A DNA stretch of 35,231 bases from Candidatus Hydrogenedentota bacterium (GTDB lineage: Bacteria; Hydrogenedentota; Hydrogenedentia; Hydrogenedentales; CAIZGN01): contig CAIZGN010000511.1 of the NCBI GenBank assembly GCA_903932505.1, positions 1-35,231 on the forward strand. The letters run 5' to 3'. A program made the translations under genes and the position numbers. The first letter of the stretch is position 1; each line of letters begins with the position of its first letter. Shown here in pieces: positions 1 to 9,695 of the stretch. Under the pieces are notes generated by a model. It worked only from the letters and a program-made list of their open reading frames with translations, did not search any database and was not told the origin of the DNA.

Positions 1-1
1 G

Positions 2-262
2 CAGCTCATGCTGCTCTATATGGCGATTTTGGGCGGGATAGGGACTGCGGGCGTTCCGGCGGCTTCGCTACCGTTCATCGTCGTGGTTCTCTCCACCGTC
101 GGGGTCAATCCTGCGCTCATAGCCCTCGTCATCGGGGTCGACCGAATTCTGGATATGTGCCGCACGGTGGTCAATGTGATCGGAGATCTGACCTGCGCGA
201 CCTATGTGGCGCGATCAGAAGGTGCAGAGCTCATGCCGGTGCTGACACCCACCGAGGAATAA
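2..262 (+). CDS. C-terminal fragment of a sodium:dicarboxylate/glutamate symporter (SDF family), truncated by window edge
   Basis: Frame is open to the window edge. Translation ...GGIGTAGVPAASLPFIVVVLSTVGVNPALIALVIGVDRILDMCRTVVNVIGDLTCATYVAR matches the conserved C-terminal SDF motif (GTAGVPGA / DRxxDMxRTxxNVxGD). Confidence 0.9.
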   Translation, partial: QLMLLYMAILGGIGTAGVPAASLPFIVVVLSTVGVNPALIALVIGVDRILDMCRTVVNVIGDLTCATYVARSEGAELMPVLTPTEE

Positions 263-288
263 AGTTCCCCTGCATTCACGAACGCCTG

Positions 289-1587
289 TCATGAAGCACG
301 AACTGCGGTCGATTCCGCTTTCTTTGCAGCCCGCGCAAAGTCCACGTAGCTTATGGCGAGAAGGACGATGCCGCAGACGCACAGCACGTAGCCAAATTGG
401 ATGAAGAATTCGAGGCGCGTGGCTTTGGCTTGGAAGATGTCCTTGTAGAGTTGCAGCACGGTCGAACCTGTATACCCGACAGCGTCACATACATAGATCG
501 CAAAAACGGCGGTTCCCACCGTGCGGGTTGCGGCAACCAGACGGTCGAAAAGCACGGATCCATAGGGCACGTAGGCGAGATACCCACCGAGACCGACCAA
601 AATCATCCAGGTAAAGCCACTGATCCACCCCGCTTGCAGAAGCAGTCCACTTGCGCCGATCAAGACACATCCCCCGATGAGCAGCCCATAAACCGCGAGC
701 AGGGCGAGGCGGTTGTTGCGTATCCACGATATCGGAATCAAGGTGGCAAGCACGCCAAATGCCACCCAGAATTCTGTTTTGGTGAAGACGCCCGGGGCTT
801 TTTCGTAACCAAGGGACTTAAACAATTCGACCCCATAATTGTCCCGGAAATCGCGGTAAGCGGTCAGGGCGAAATACACCACAAGAAGCAGCGACAGGCC
901 CACGGCAAAGCGGCGAATAAAGTCCCAGCGTTCCTTTCCGGTCATCGGACGCCGCAAGACGCGTTCTTCGATATCCGCGCGATTGGGGTCGGGCAGCATG
1001 TCCAGAACAAACGCCGACAGCATAAAAAATGGCAGGAAGACCGCTCCAGTAACAAAGGGCATCCAGTATTCTGGAACGCCCTGACTTAGAATGGAGCGCC
1101 CGACGTCTTTCACCACCCCGCTCGCGATGATAAAAGAACAACTCAGGCCCGCCAACTGGATTTCCGATGCCCGTCGACCTTCGAGATAGGCAACCACAAA
1201 TCCCCAAACCATCCCCAGAGGGAGACCGTTGAGAAAAATCGCTACGATTTTCCAGGGGTTGGGCAGCACCGCAAACAATAACAGGGCCGCCTCTGCGATG
1301 GCTATGGCCCCGATAAGGAAACTGAGACGTTGCCTGCGGCTGACTTCCGTGCATATTTTGATTCCGGCATATTTGGAGACGGTGTAGCCGATAATCTGGC
1401 TGATGACAAAAACGGTCTTGAGTTCCAAGAGACCACCAAAAACAGCCTCTCCAGGGTATAGGCCCGCCGTGAAGGGCTTGCGGAAAGCGTACATGCAGAA
1501 ATAGGTGGCAAACGATGCGGCCACAGCCCATGTCGTCAATACTGTGGAGGGCCACTGTTCGACCAGAGTTTGGATTCGTCTGCGCAT
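289..1587 (-). CDS. MFS-like multi-pass membrane protein (DUF5690-like)
   Basis: 432 aa, many hydrophobic segments. N-terminus TTWAVAASFATYFCMYAFRKPFTAG is typical of DUF5690/MFS proteins. Confidence 0.7.
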   Translation of the reverse strand: MRRRIQTLVEQWPSTVLTTWAVAASFATYFCMYAFRKPFTAGLYPGEAVFGGLLELKTVFVISQIIGYTVSKYAGIKICTEVSRRQRLSFLIGAIAIAEAALLLFAVLPNPWKIVAIFLNGLPLGMVWGFVVAYLEGRRASEIQLAGLSCSFIIASGVVKDVGRSILSQGVPEYWMPFVTGAVFLPFFMLSAFVLDMLPDPNRADIEERVLRRPMTGKERWDFIRRFAVGLSLLLVVYFALTAYRDFRDNYGVELFKSLGYEKAPGVFTKTEFWVAFGVLATLIPISWIRNNRLALLAVYGLLIGGCVLIGASGLLLQAGWISGFTWMILVGLGGYLAYVPYGSVLFDRLVAATRTVGTAVFAIYVCDAVGYTGSTVLQLYKDIFQAKATRLEFFIQFGYVLCVCGIVLLAISYVDFARAAKKAESTAVRAS

Positions 1588-1725
1588 TCTTCCTCCGTTT
1601 CATGTCTCAATTTAGCGAACGTGGATTATACGGAGCAAGTGTTAGAAATCTGTTAGACCAACTTGGAATCCGAGGAATTCGAAGAGTACTCCCGTTGCCT
1701 GAAACTCGCGAGCCATGCGATGCGC

Positions 1726-3864
1726 TTAGCGAAGATACCCCATGGAACGAAGCCGTTCCTGCATCTCCTCCTGAACACGTTGTACGTCCGGATCCGTGGC
1801 AGGAGTAGGTTCACCGCCGTGAATCTTTTGGGACCAGGCATCCAGTTGCTGAAAGAGCGGAGCGGCCATATCTTCAGCCCCCGGAAGAATGTTCGCCTGC
1901 TCCTTCGGATCGGCGGCAAGGTTGTGCAGCGCCAAAGGCGGCTCCCCATATCGTCGGATAAGCTTGAATTCGCCCTGTACGATGGCCTCGACCCCAACCT
2001 TGGTCTTTAGGCCGGTGGCATTGATAAACACGGGAGAACCGGCGAATTGCGAGCCTTCGGCCAACTGTGGAACGAGCGAGACGCCCTTCCACTCGCCAGC
2101 GGACGGCAGTCCCGCCAGCGCGGTGAGCGTTGGTGTGCAGTCGATGGCCGACACAGGGTTGGCAATCCGCTGATGCGCGACTCCTTTGCCCGCGATGAGC
2201 CAAGGCACGTGCACCAACTCGTTGTAGAGACTGTGGCCATGCCCCCATCGGCCATGGTCCCAGAGTTCCTCGCCGTGATCGGCTGTCACGCACACGATGG
2301 TTCGATCCCATTGCGCGGAGGCGTCTATCGCATCCAGCAACCGCCCGAAGCCCTCGTCCACGTAACGCATTTCGCCTTGATACAGGCTACGGACGTAGGC
2401 ACGGTCTTTCTCGGGAAGGGTATCGAGATCGGGTGGCGGAGCATCATATTGCCGACGAGCGGGCGCGAAGAAGGGCCATGCCCCCGTCAGCGTACGGTAT
2501 CGCGCCGGTGGATCGTAGGGATCGTGCGGATCCATGTAATGCACCCACAGAAAAATGGGACGTTGGCGTTCCGAGCGCAGGTATCGTAGCGCATATTCGG
2601 TGAGTATCCGGGTCGTATCAATCCATCGCAACGGCAAGATTCCCGAGAGGGCGGTTTCGGCAAGCGGTAGTTGGTGGAGAAAGCTCTGTGGGGTGTTTCT
2701 CTCCTCGTAATCCAACTGGAAGACGTGCTCGCAACCCGAGGTTGGTCCGCCGTTCCGGGTCAAGAGTAGGTTTGCCACCAGCCCAACTGTCTGGTACCCC
2801 GCGCTCCGGAATTGGTCTGCAAGTGTCGTGGCGGAATGCACATACCACCGGCGAGTTTCGGCCATGTCTGCCTCGGGATTGCCGGAGATTCCCACGGGAT
2901 ATTGCGAAGTAAGCAGGCCATACATCGAAGGGCAGGTCCATGGCGCGAGGGAATAGGCGTGGTCGAAGACTGTCCCACGCTCGGCCATTCGCTCGAATGC
3001 CGGAGTGGGTACGGGCCCCCCATAGACGCTGGACCAATTTGCCCGCATGGTATCGATGGTCACCATGAGCACATCGGGTTGCTTGAGGCGGGCGTGGCTC
3101 GCGGAGGGAAACGCATCCACGGTGGGCCCCGCAGCAAGGATCAACAGGGATACTGCGGATTGCGCCATTAACCACCGCGCACGGCCATTACGCCAAAGGA
3201 GCCATCCTGTCATCGCCAGTGGTACCGCTATGGATAGAAAGCTGGCGAGAAGTATTGTTCCTCGATGGGGGGACAGGAAGGCCAGACGCGTGGCGAGGTC
3301 GGACATCCCCATACCGGCGACCAGTGCCCCACCCCAAACGGCACCAAGCCATGGGATAGGTGCACGCGAGAAGGAGCGGGTGCGGGAAAGGAAGAGGGCT
3401 ATGCAGAAGAGTCCTCCGACGAAAAGAGGGAGGAACAGGAAACCGATCCTTGCGCGCGATGTGACATCGGGCGAAGATATAATCCACGCGCCCCCAATGC
3501 CCATGGCCGCGAGGAACCACAGGGTCGCCATGCAAAACCGCGCATGACGATTGAAAAAATGGCTCGAAATTCGACGCGACAGTCCGGCAAAGCACCATAG
3601 ACCCAGAAAAAGAACATACGCAACGAGCAGGACGCCTCCCCATTCCCGAAGGGACGGCGGCACCCAGTGTGCGTCCCGGTGTCCGCGTAACCAGTCGATA
3701 CAGACCCAGCCTATCGCAGTCAGCAACGAAAGAACGCCGTAGAACCAGGGGTCTATGTTATTTCCGGGGGCGGTACGCTGCATTTTGCTGTGCCTTGTGG
3801 CCATGTACGGCCGAACAATACGACCGTGTGGGGGGACAGCCAAGAGGGAAAGTGATGTCCACAT
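1726..3864 (-). CDS. Membrane-anchored sulfatase-fold protein (alkaline phosphatase superfamily)
   Basis: N-terminal TM segments, then PDVLMVTIDTMRANWSSVYGG...TPAFERMAERGTVFDHAYSLAPWTCPSMYGLLTSQYP...VCVTADHGEELWDHGRWGHGHSLYNELVHVPWLI. Start chosen at 3864 because GGGAAGG lies about 5 nt upstream. The ORF is open to 3900. Confidence 0.85.
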   Translation of the reverse strand: MWTSLSLLAVPPHGRIVRPYMATRHSKMQRTAPGNNIDPWFYGVLSLLTAIGWVCIDWLRGHRDAHWVPPSLREWGGVLLVAYVLFLGLWCFAGLSRRISSHFFNRHARFCMATLWFLAAMGIGGAWIISSPDVTSRARIGFLFLPLFVGGLFCIALFLSRTRSFSRAPIPWLGAVWGGALVAGMGMSDLATRLAFLSPHRGTILLASFLSIAVPLAMTGWLLWRNGRARWLMAQSAVSLLILAAGPTVDAFPSASHARLKQPDVLMVTIDTMRANWSSVYGGPVPTPAFERMAERGTVFDHAYSLAPWTCPSMYGLLTSQYPVGISGNPEADMAETRRWYVHSATTLADQFRSAGYQTVGLVANLLLTRNGGPTSGCEHVFQLDYEERNTPQSFLHQLPLAETALSGILPLRWIDTTRILTEYALRYLRSERQRPIFLWVHYMDPHDPYDPPARYRTLTGAWPFFAPARRQYDAPPPDLDTLPEKDRAYVRSLYQGEMRYVDEGFGRLLDAIDASAQWDRTIVCVTADHGEELWDHGRWGHGHSLYNELVHVPWLIAGKGVAHQRIANPVSAIDCTPTLTALAGLPSAGEWKGVSLVPQLAEGSQFAGSPVFINATGLKTKVGVEAIVQGEFKLIRRYGEPPLALHNLAADPKEQANILPGAEDMAAPLFQQLDAWSQKIHGGEPTPATDPDVQRVQEEMQERLRSMGYLR

Positions 3865-3939
3865 CGCATCCTTCCCATTGATCGAGTGCAATTGTAACAT
3901 TCAGTCCAGAAACGGACAAATCGCCTGCGGCTTGGTGGC

Positions 3940-5340
3940 TTACTCCGTCTGGGAGATTCTTTCCATGCGATAGAGGATACGCCCGCCGCCAGGTATGGGT
4001 TCCTTCTCGCAAACGACATACCAACGGGCAAAGGCGGACTCGAAGTGTTCCACGGAATAGCCGAAAAAGACGTCTTCCCTGCTTTCGAGGAGCCTTTGCG
4101 TTTGCGGATCGTCCTTGGGAATGAATTCGATGATGAGGCCGGGTGCCAGCCGAGCAAAACAAGCGGCCATCTTCGAAAAGGGAAGGTTGTTGCCAATCCC
4201 CAAGTGATGCACCAATGCCAAGGCCATGACGAGGTCCACGGGGCCGCGTTCGATCCATCCGCGCCGCTCCTCCTGCGCCCAGCCTAGATTGGGACTGGGG
4301 TTGGCGAGATCGAAACACAGAGGCAGAACGGATTCCATGCTCTCTTTACGAAAGGTCTGGTACATGAGTTCGACACAGGCGGGATCCATTTCGAAGGCGG
4401 TCACGTGCGCACCGACCTCAGCGGCAAGGCGGGCGTAACATCCTGTATTTGCCCCCAAGTCCCATACGGTCGTTGGGCGTATCGCTTGCAGAAAGCGTTT
4501 CACAAGCTCCTGCTTTTTTTGCACGCCCGCTTCCGTGTACGAATGGGTCTCGTAATAATCACTCCATTCAGAAACCGAATCCCGGAGTGAGAGCGCGTTG
4601 ATCGCGGCATCCAAGCTATCCAACAGACCCAGGTGGGCGTTGCGGCTGACGCGGGATTTGCCCGATGGTGCCCGGCCCTTCTTCTGCCGGACTTCGTCAC
4701 GGTGTTGGAACCAAGCCTGCGCGTGGAGGTGCAAGGCCAATCCTGGGCGCAGCCAGGTTTTTCGCGGCAGCAGCCGCGCCGCCAGCGTAACCGCGATGCC
4801 ATCCAAATGAATGCGCAGCAGCTGAGTAAGCCGGGTATCCACATGGGCCGAGAGTGCCAGAGGCGCGAGGAAATGTTGACAGAACTGCCGGTAGGCGGCC
4901 CAAGGCTTGCCCTCGACATACGGCTCGAACGAAAGGGTATCTATGAAGATGGGGCGGGGACCTTCAAAGACCACGTTATAGGCGCTGCAATCCTTGAGCA
5001 CCATGCCATGCCGGAGTGCGCGTCGTTGAACCTCGAGCGTAAGGCGGGCGGCGTCGCGCAACTGCGAGAAACACCACTCATAGGGGTAAGAAATGAAGGA
5101 CACCGGTTTCGGTTGAATAACAAAGACCGCTTCGGGTGTGCAGCCTTTCTCGATAGGCACTTCCGCGTGTTCGACCATCAGCTGGTCTTGAATGAGATCC
5201 TGATAGAGCCCCGTATCCATCAACCGGCGGTAGTTTTCGAGATAGACCGCGTGGATTTGCCGGAACAATACCCCGTTATCATCCCGGTATACGAAACCAG
5301 ATGGATCGCGAAAGGAGGCAGGATCGGGATTAGCGGTCAT
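3940..5340 (-). CDS. Class I SAM-dependent methyltransferase-like protein
   Basis: Translation from MTANPDPASFRDPSGFVYR...; contains TVWDLGANTGCYARLAAEVGAHVTAFEMDPACVELMY (SAM-binding motif I and following acidic residue). Start overlaps the upstream small CDS by 11 nt. Confidence 0.8.
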   Translation of the reverse strand: MTANPDPASFRDPSGFVYRDDNGVLFRQIHAVYLENYRRLMDTGLYQDLIQDQLMVEHAEVPIEKGCTPEAVFVIQPKPVSFISYPYEWCFSQLRDAARLTLEVQRRALRHGMVLKDCSAYNVVFEGPRPIFIDTLSFEPYVEGKPWAAYRQFCQHFLAPLALSAHVDTRLTQLLRIHLDGIAVTLAARLLPRKTWLRPGLALHLHAQAWFQHRDEVRQKKGRAPSGKSRVSRNAHLGLLDSLDAAINALSLRDSVSEWSDYYETHSYTEAGVQKKQELVKRFLQAIRPTTVWDLGANTGCYARLAAEVGAHVTAFEMDPACVELMYQTFRKESMESVLPLCFDLANPSPNLGWAQEERRGWIERGPVDLVMALALVHHLGIGNNLPFSKMAACFARLAPGLIIEFIPKDDPQTQRLLESREDVFFGYSVEHFESAFARWYVVCEKEPIPGGGRILYRMERISQTE

Positions 5341-5527
5341 GCGGCTTTTCTTGGTCGGGCGTGCGCCCCAACCAGCGCTGTACGGCCGACTTGACTCGCC
5401 TCCAGTACATCTTAAGTGTGAAAAGGCCACCCAAGACCAGACCAACGAGCGCCTGAAACACAATGGCACCGGTACCGGCATCGATATAGGCCAGCTTCGG
5501 GATTCGATCACTAAAGCACTGGGTCAT
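5330..5527 (-). CDS. Small single-TM protein with YIDAGTG motif
   Basis: 65 aa: MTQCFSDRIPKLAYIDAGTGAIVFQALVGLVLGGLFTLKMYWRRVKSAVQRWLGRTPDQEKPHDR. Resembles recurrent small 'Y(I/L)DPGTGS + TM + basic' proteins beside sulfatase/methyltransferase genes. Confidence 0.7.
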   Translation of the reverse strand: MTQCFSDRIPKLAYIDAGTGAIVFQALVGLVLGGLFTLKMYWRRVKSAVQRWLGRTPDQEKPHDR

Positions 5528-5598
5528 GTTTCACATCCTCTCCGAATGTATCATAGAAATCAGGGGGCCCCATTTCAACTTTTGCGGCCGGGCGTAAT

Positions 5599-7185
5599 TC
5601 ACTTTCCATTGCGCACCACTATGCCCTTTGGGTTCTCGGCGTCGACCTGAAATATCTGGGGGCCTTGCGGCGGGGAAAGATAGGTTTCGTCCTTCAACGC
5701 CGGATAATCCAATCCGAGAAACTTGCGCAGGATAGCTCGGCAGGTATTGACGGGGGTGATCTCAGGATACAATACCCCTTCATAGGCGCGGTCGGGAAAA
5801 TACACCGCATTCAATATGGCGGTCCGGTCGCGAATCCAATCTTCCCATGTTCCGGTCCAGGGCCGCTCCGGGATGTCGTGGACGGTTTGCAAAGTGGTGC
5901 GGGGCCCGTGGTCGCCTTGGATGATAATGATCGAATTGGGATTACGCGCAAGAATGGCGGCCGTTACTTCGGGAATGCGCTTGCCAAGATATTCGCTTAC
6001 TGTCCGCCAGCCTTCCTTGTAGGGAAGCGGTTCGTCGAGTATCCGGCCATTGGCGGTGTAGTTGTGTGGTATATGGGGCGCGAGACAATGGGCGAGCACA
6101 TACATGGGTTTGGTGCTGCGCTCCAAGGACGACAATTGCTCGAGGATGAAGGGCACGCGAAAATGCCAACGTCCATTTTCCATTCGATTCACCACCGAAC
6201 GCCATGGGGTCATATCCGCCAGCGTCTTTTGGTAATGGGTCAATATGGACGCTCTCGGCCGGATCAGGCGATCGGCCTGCGCCGTCTCTGTCGCGGTGAC
6301 ACCCCAGTCGATGAGTGCCACGATTTCATAACCCTGCTGTTTCATCAGTGGCATCAGGGTGTTTTCTCTGATTAGGGTAAATAGTCCCGGGAGATCGGCA
6401 TCCAGACCTTCCGGTGCCATCGACAAATCGAGGTATTGCATGTTGAGTGTCGCGGACAGCGACAACAGTGTCTTCTGATAATTCGAGTGGCTCTGATCCG
6501 CGACGTAGAAGCCCTGTTTTCGTAAGGCATCGAGAAAAGGCGTATCATCGTAGCCAAAATAGTCGCGCAGGTAATCGGCGCGCGGAAACGAGTCGAAGAC
6601 CAGGAAATAGATGTCTGGCAGTGAAGCCGTGTCTTTGCGGGGTGGCGATGCGGCTACCTTAGTTGTGGTCGCTGGATGCGAGGTTTGCTGTTGCAGGAAC
6701 ATTCCGTGCGCCAGACCGGCGAGCAACGCGCCGACCACTGCGGCCGAACCCACATTCAGCGCTGTGGTAATGGGAGCCGCCAACGCCCACTGAACTCGAC
6801 GCAAGCGCCAGAGTACCGTCAAACCAAGGGCAATGGTCAACGCGCAAAGCAAACCCAATTTGAGTGAACCCACCATGGAGGAGAAGGCAAAGTGACTGCG
6901 GACGGTGTTCAGTATGAATCCGTACCCATAGAACGGAATCCAGAACAAGCTAATCGTCAGGCCGCGTAGGAGGCGGTCGGGCAGAATCGGCCATAATGCG
7001 AGCCACAGAAACATCGCCGTACCCAACATGATGACGATTGGAAGTATCGATTCGTAGGTCTGCACCCATCCATAGTTTGAAGCCTGTACGGATAGTACCG
7101 GGAAAATCGCCCACAGAAAGGGATGAAATACCCACGGTTGCCGCGTTGCGGGACTGGAAGGCTTTGATTCCATACTAAAGTTCAT
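5599..7185 (-). CDS. Membrane sulfatase-like / LTA-synthase-like hydrolase or transferase
   Basis: N-terminal TM helices, then LPDIYFLVFDSFPRADYLRDYFGYDDTPFLDALRKQGFYVADQSHSNYQKTLLSLSATLNMQYLD and SIIIIQGDHGPR. Start chosen at MNFSMESK so that it does not overlap the upstream gene. Confidence 0.75.
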   Translation of the reverse strand: MNFSMESKPSSPATRQPWVFHPFLWAIFPVLSVQASNYGWVQTYESILPIVIMLGTAMFLWLALWPILPDRLLRGLTISLFWIPFYGYGFILNTVRSHFAFSSMVGSLKLGLLCALTIALGLTVLWRLRRVQWALAAPITTALNVGSAAVVGALLAGLAHGMFLQQQTSHPATTTKVAASPPRKDTASLPDIYFLVFDSFPRADYLRDYFGYDDTPFLDALRKQGFYVADQSHSNYQKTLLSLSATLNMQYLDLSMAPEGLDADLPGLFTLIRENTLMPLMKQQGYEIVALIDWGVTATETAQADRLIRPRASILTHYQKTLADMTPWRSVVNRMENGRWHFRVPFILEQLSSLERSTKPMYVLAHCLAPHIPHNYTANGRILDEPLPYKEGWRTVSEYLGKRIPEVTAAILARNPNSIIIIQGDHGPRTTLQTVHDIPERPWTGTWEDWIRDRTAILNAVYFPDRAYEGVLYPEITPVNTCRAILRKFLGLDYPALKDETYLSPPQGPQIFQVDAENPKGIVVRNGK

Positions 7186-7193
7186 TTGGATTC

Positions 7194-9296
7194 CTACCGG
7201 GTACGCCGTTGAAAGAGGGCTTGCGTTTCCCATTCGGGGGCCAGCGTGGCGGTCAACCAGAGCGGATATTGCTGCGCATTCTGAACCTCGGCCACCCGTA
7301 CTAATTTCGCGCGGTTCGAGGCGGGAAGCACGAGCCCCCGGAAATAACTGGATGTCTCGCGTAGGGTAGGCGTGGCCGGCCGGTGGAACGCATAAACTGG
7401 AAAAAAGATTCGGGTGGTTCCTGATTGTGTTATGGTGAGCACAAAATCCCAGTCCGGCGCGAAGTCGAACTGGGACGCGGCGTACTCGACCCAGCCGTTG
7501 ATCGGTCCTCGGGTGGTGTCGAATTCGGCCATCAGGTAGGCGGCATCGAAGCCTGTTTCTCGCGGCGGTGCATTGAAGAGGGCGCTGCCATCGCTTCTTG
7601 ATAAGGTAACGGAGACCCTTGTGTCAGCCTCGGGAACATCATGGCATTCCAAGGCTTGGAGCGGGGCACTGGAGTAATTCTGGAGCAACATCTGCATATG
7701 GTGTTGCTGATAGACCCTCGCGAGGGAAAGCGGCACGAATAGCAGGAGGAGAAAAGCCACGGCGAAGAACGTACACCGCTGCAGCTCAGGGATGCGCCAC
7801 GGGGGGGTGGGGTTCCACGTTGGTCGTTTAGCCGTGCGCAACAGCGTCCATCCACGTTCAAGCAGAAAGAGCATGGCAATCAACGAGACAAACTGCAAGT
7901 GAAAGTTGTGTCGGCCAGCGAATTGAATGGCGGCGTAACCGCCGAAGAAACACAGGAGGAAGAACAACCCAAACGCGCGTCGCAGGTGGAAGGCTGCGAC
8001 CAGCAACAAGGCGAGCGGTACACCATAGTGCGAGTAGCGTACCAATGCGGCGTGGAGGTATGCACGCCCGGTGGCCAGTTTATCCATCCACGGGTTTGCC
8101 ACCCCGCGTGGTGCCGCCGCACCCGGGTCTGCTCCCATTTCATCAATCGTGCGGCGAACCGCCATCCATGAACGCAGGAGAAAATCGGCGGGGAAGGCCC
8201 CAAACAGTTCGCGTGAGTAGTCACGCCCCACGTCCTCGTAGTCTTGGGTACTCAGTTCGATGGTACGAAATGCGCCTTCCCGATGTTTGGTATAGGTCTG
8301 GAAAATTCCGATTGTTTCAATGTCGAAATACCGGTGTACAACGGTGTAGGGCACTCCACCCGCGCCCAGACGTCCGTCATAGATGCCGCAGAGGCCCTGA
8401 ACAAGATGGTGGTATTTTTCGCTCGCGTCCATTTCACGTTGGGCTGGAAAGGAGGCGGCGTAAAACGCGGCCCATGCCACGGCCACACTCGCAAGGCGAA
8501 TTCGCCAAGGGTGCTGGATTCCGCCCAGGAAAAACAGCAGAACGACACTGATGGCAGGCATGGCGATGAAGGTGTCTTGCCGGAAACCGTAGCCCACGCC
8601 AAGCACCACACCTGCAGCGGCCGCCCATCCAAACAGGGCACGACGGGAAACCGTTCGCTGCAACAAAAAAATCGCGATGGCGATGGCGGCCAACAGGAAG
8701 GGAGCCTTTGCGTAGTCCCGCAGTCGCAGCAAATTGTTCAACTGCATCGGGGAAAAGACCAAGAGGAGGGAACCCAGAAATGCGGTCGGGCGTGAAACCG
8801 CCAGCCGAAACAAGGCGTAGAACGCCATCGCCGAAAATGCATAGAAAAGTCCGTACAGAGGCGCGAGCGCGCTCCATGAAATGCCCGTCAATTTCCAGAC
8901 TGCAGCCACCGTATAAAACAGGTATTGGTGGCGGATTTGATAGCCCTCCACGGGTAGTTGAGGAACGACGGCAGGCAACGTGGCCGGGTCGAAGCAGTCG
9001 ATGGGGGGGCGCTCCGTGAGGCTCGGCAGAGGGGTCAAAAAGGCCTTCAGTTCGGGCAAAGCCTCGAGATTCGGGTTGATAAATCCGCGCCCCGATGCCA
9101 CCATGACCGCCGGGCCCATGAATTCCTGATAATTCGCGGGGGTGCCCTCATAGTGGGAGAAGTAGATTGTGCCGAGGGCGAATGCAAGGAGGAGCAAAGT
9201 GGCCGGGGCCACCGCATACGGAACACGCCGCCATGCGGATTGCCACTTTTCCTTTTTTTTATTTTCGTCGGTCAAAGGGAAGCTTGCGTTCATCAT
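7194..9296 (-). CDS. Polytopic membrane protein, GT-C/GT39-like putative glycosyltransferase
   Basis: 700 aa, about 10 hydrophobic helices, with a large C-terminal extracytoplasmic region. Architecture resembles ArnT/PMT-like proteins. First gene of the minus-strand operon. Confidence 0.55.
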   Translation of the reverse strand: MMNASFPLTDENKKKEKWQSAWRRVPYAVAPATLLLLAFALGTIYFSHYEGTPANYQEFMGPAVMVASGRGFINPNLEALPELKAFLTPLPSLTERPPIDCFDPATLPAVVPQLPVEGYQIRHQYLFYTVAAVWKLTGISWSALAPLYGLFYAFSAMAFYALFRLAVSRPTAFLGSLLLVFSPMQLNNLLRLRDYAKAPFLLAAIAIAIFLLQRTVSRRALFGWAAAAGVVLGVGYGFRQDTFIAMPAISVVLLFFLGGIQHPWRIRLASVAVAWAAFYAASFPAQREMDASEKYHHLVQGLCGIYDGRLGAGGVPYTVVHRYFDIETIGIFQTYTKHREGAFRTIELSTQDYEDVGRDYSRELFGAFPADFLLRSWMAVRRTIDEMGADPGAAAPRGVANPWMDKLATGRAYLHAALVRYSHYGVPLALLLVAAFHLRRAFGLFFLLCFFGGYAAIQFAGRHNFHLQFVSLIAMLFLLERGWTLLRTAKRPTWNPTPPWRIPELQRCTFFAVAFLLLLFVPLSLARVYQQHHMQMLLQNYSSAPLQALECHDVPEADTRVSVTLSRSDGSALFNAPPRETGFDAAYLMAEFDTTRGPINGWVEYAASQFDFAPDWDFVLTITQSGTTRIFFPVYAFHRPATPTLRETSSYFRGLVLPASNRAKLVRVAEVQNAQQYPLWLTATLAPEWETQALFQRRTR

Positions 9297-9420
9297 ATCT
9301 TCACCAATAACATAATTCCAGAGATTATTTACTTACAGCCCAAAGGGGCCAAAGCGAAGCCATATCAGGTCAAGCAGGTTCGGAATCTGCTGCTGCGGTA
9401 CAAACTTGGAGGATTACTCT

Positions 9421-9630
9421 TTGATTCGATATGAGATAATACTTTATTGGAGCGACGAGGACAACGCCTTTATCGCCGAAGTCCCCGAGCTTCCCGGATG
9501 TTCCGCCGATGGTCAGACCTACCAAGAGGCTATTGAGAATGCGGAATTGGTCATTCAGGAGTGGATTGAAACCGCAGAGGAACTCGGTCGACCAATTCCC
9601 GTCCCCAAGGGGCGGTTGCTCTTCGCGTAA
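9421..9630 (+). CDS. HicB-family antitoxin-like protein (orphan)
   Basis: IRYEIILYWSDEDNAFIAEVPELPGCSADGQTYQEAIENAELVIQEWIETAEELGRPIPVPKG is the typical HicB fold sequence. GGAGG at 9408-9412 sits 8 nt before TTG at 9421. Confidence 0.8.
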   Translation: MIRYEIILYWSDEDNAFIAEVPELPGCSADGQTYQEAIENAELVIQEWIETAEELGRPIPVPKGRLLFA

Positions 9631-9638
9631 TCAAAAAA

Positions 9639-9671
9639 ACGGGCGCGGGATGTTTTCGATCCCGCGCCCGT
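9639..9671 (-). terminator. Rho-independent terminator for the minus-strand isomerase gene (possibly bidirectional)
   Basis: Perfect 13-bp stem ACGGGCGCGGGAT / ATCCCGCGCCCGT with 7-nt loop. The A-run at 9633-9639 becomes a U-tract on the minus transcript. Confidence 0.85.
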
Positions 9672-9695
9672 CGTTATTTCTGTAGGTTCTGACTC

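Noticed and set aside
9334-9429. Possible HicA remnant (QPKGAKAKPYQVKQVRNLLLRYKLGGLLFDSI) upstream of HicB
   Set aside because: Too short, and lacks the HicA GSH-type motif. Cannot be distinguished from noncoding sequence.
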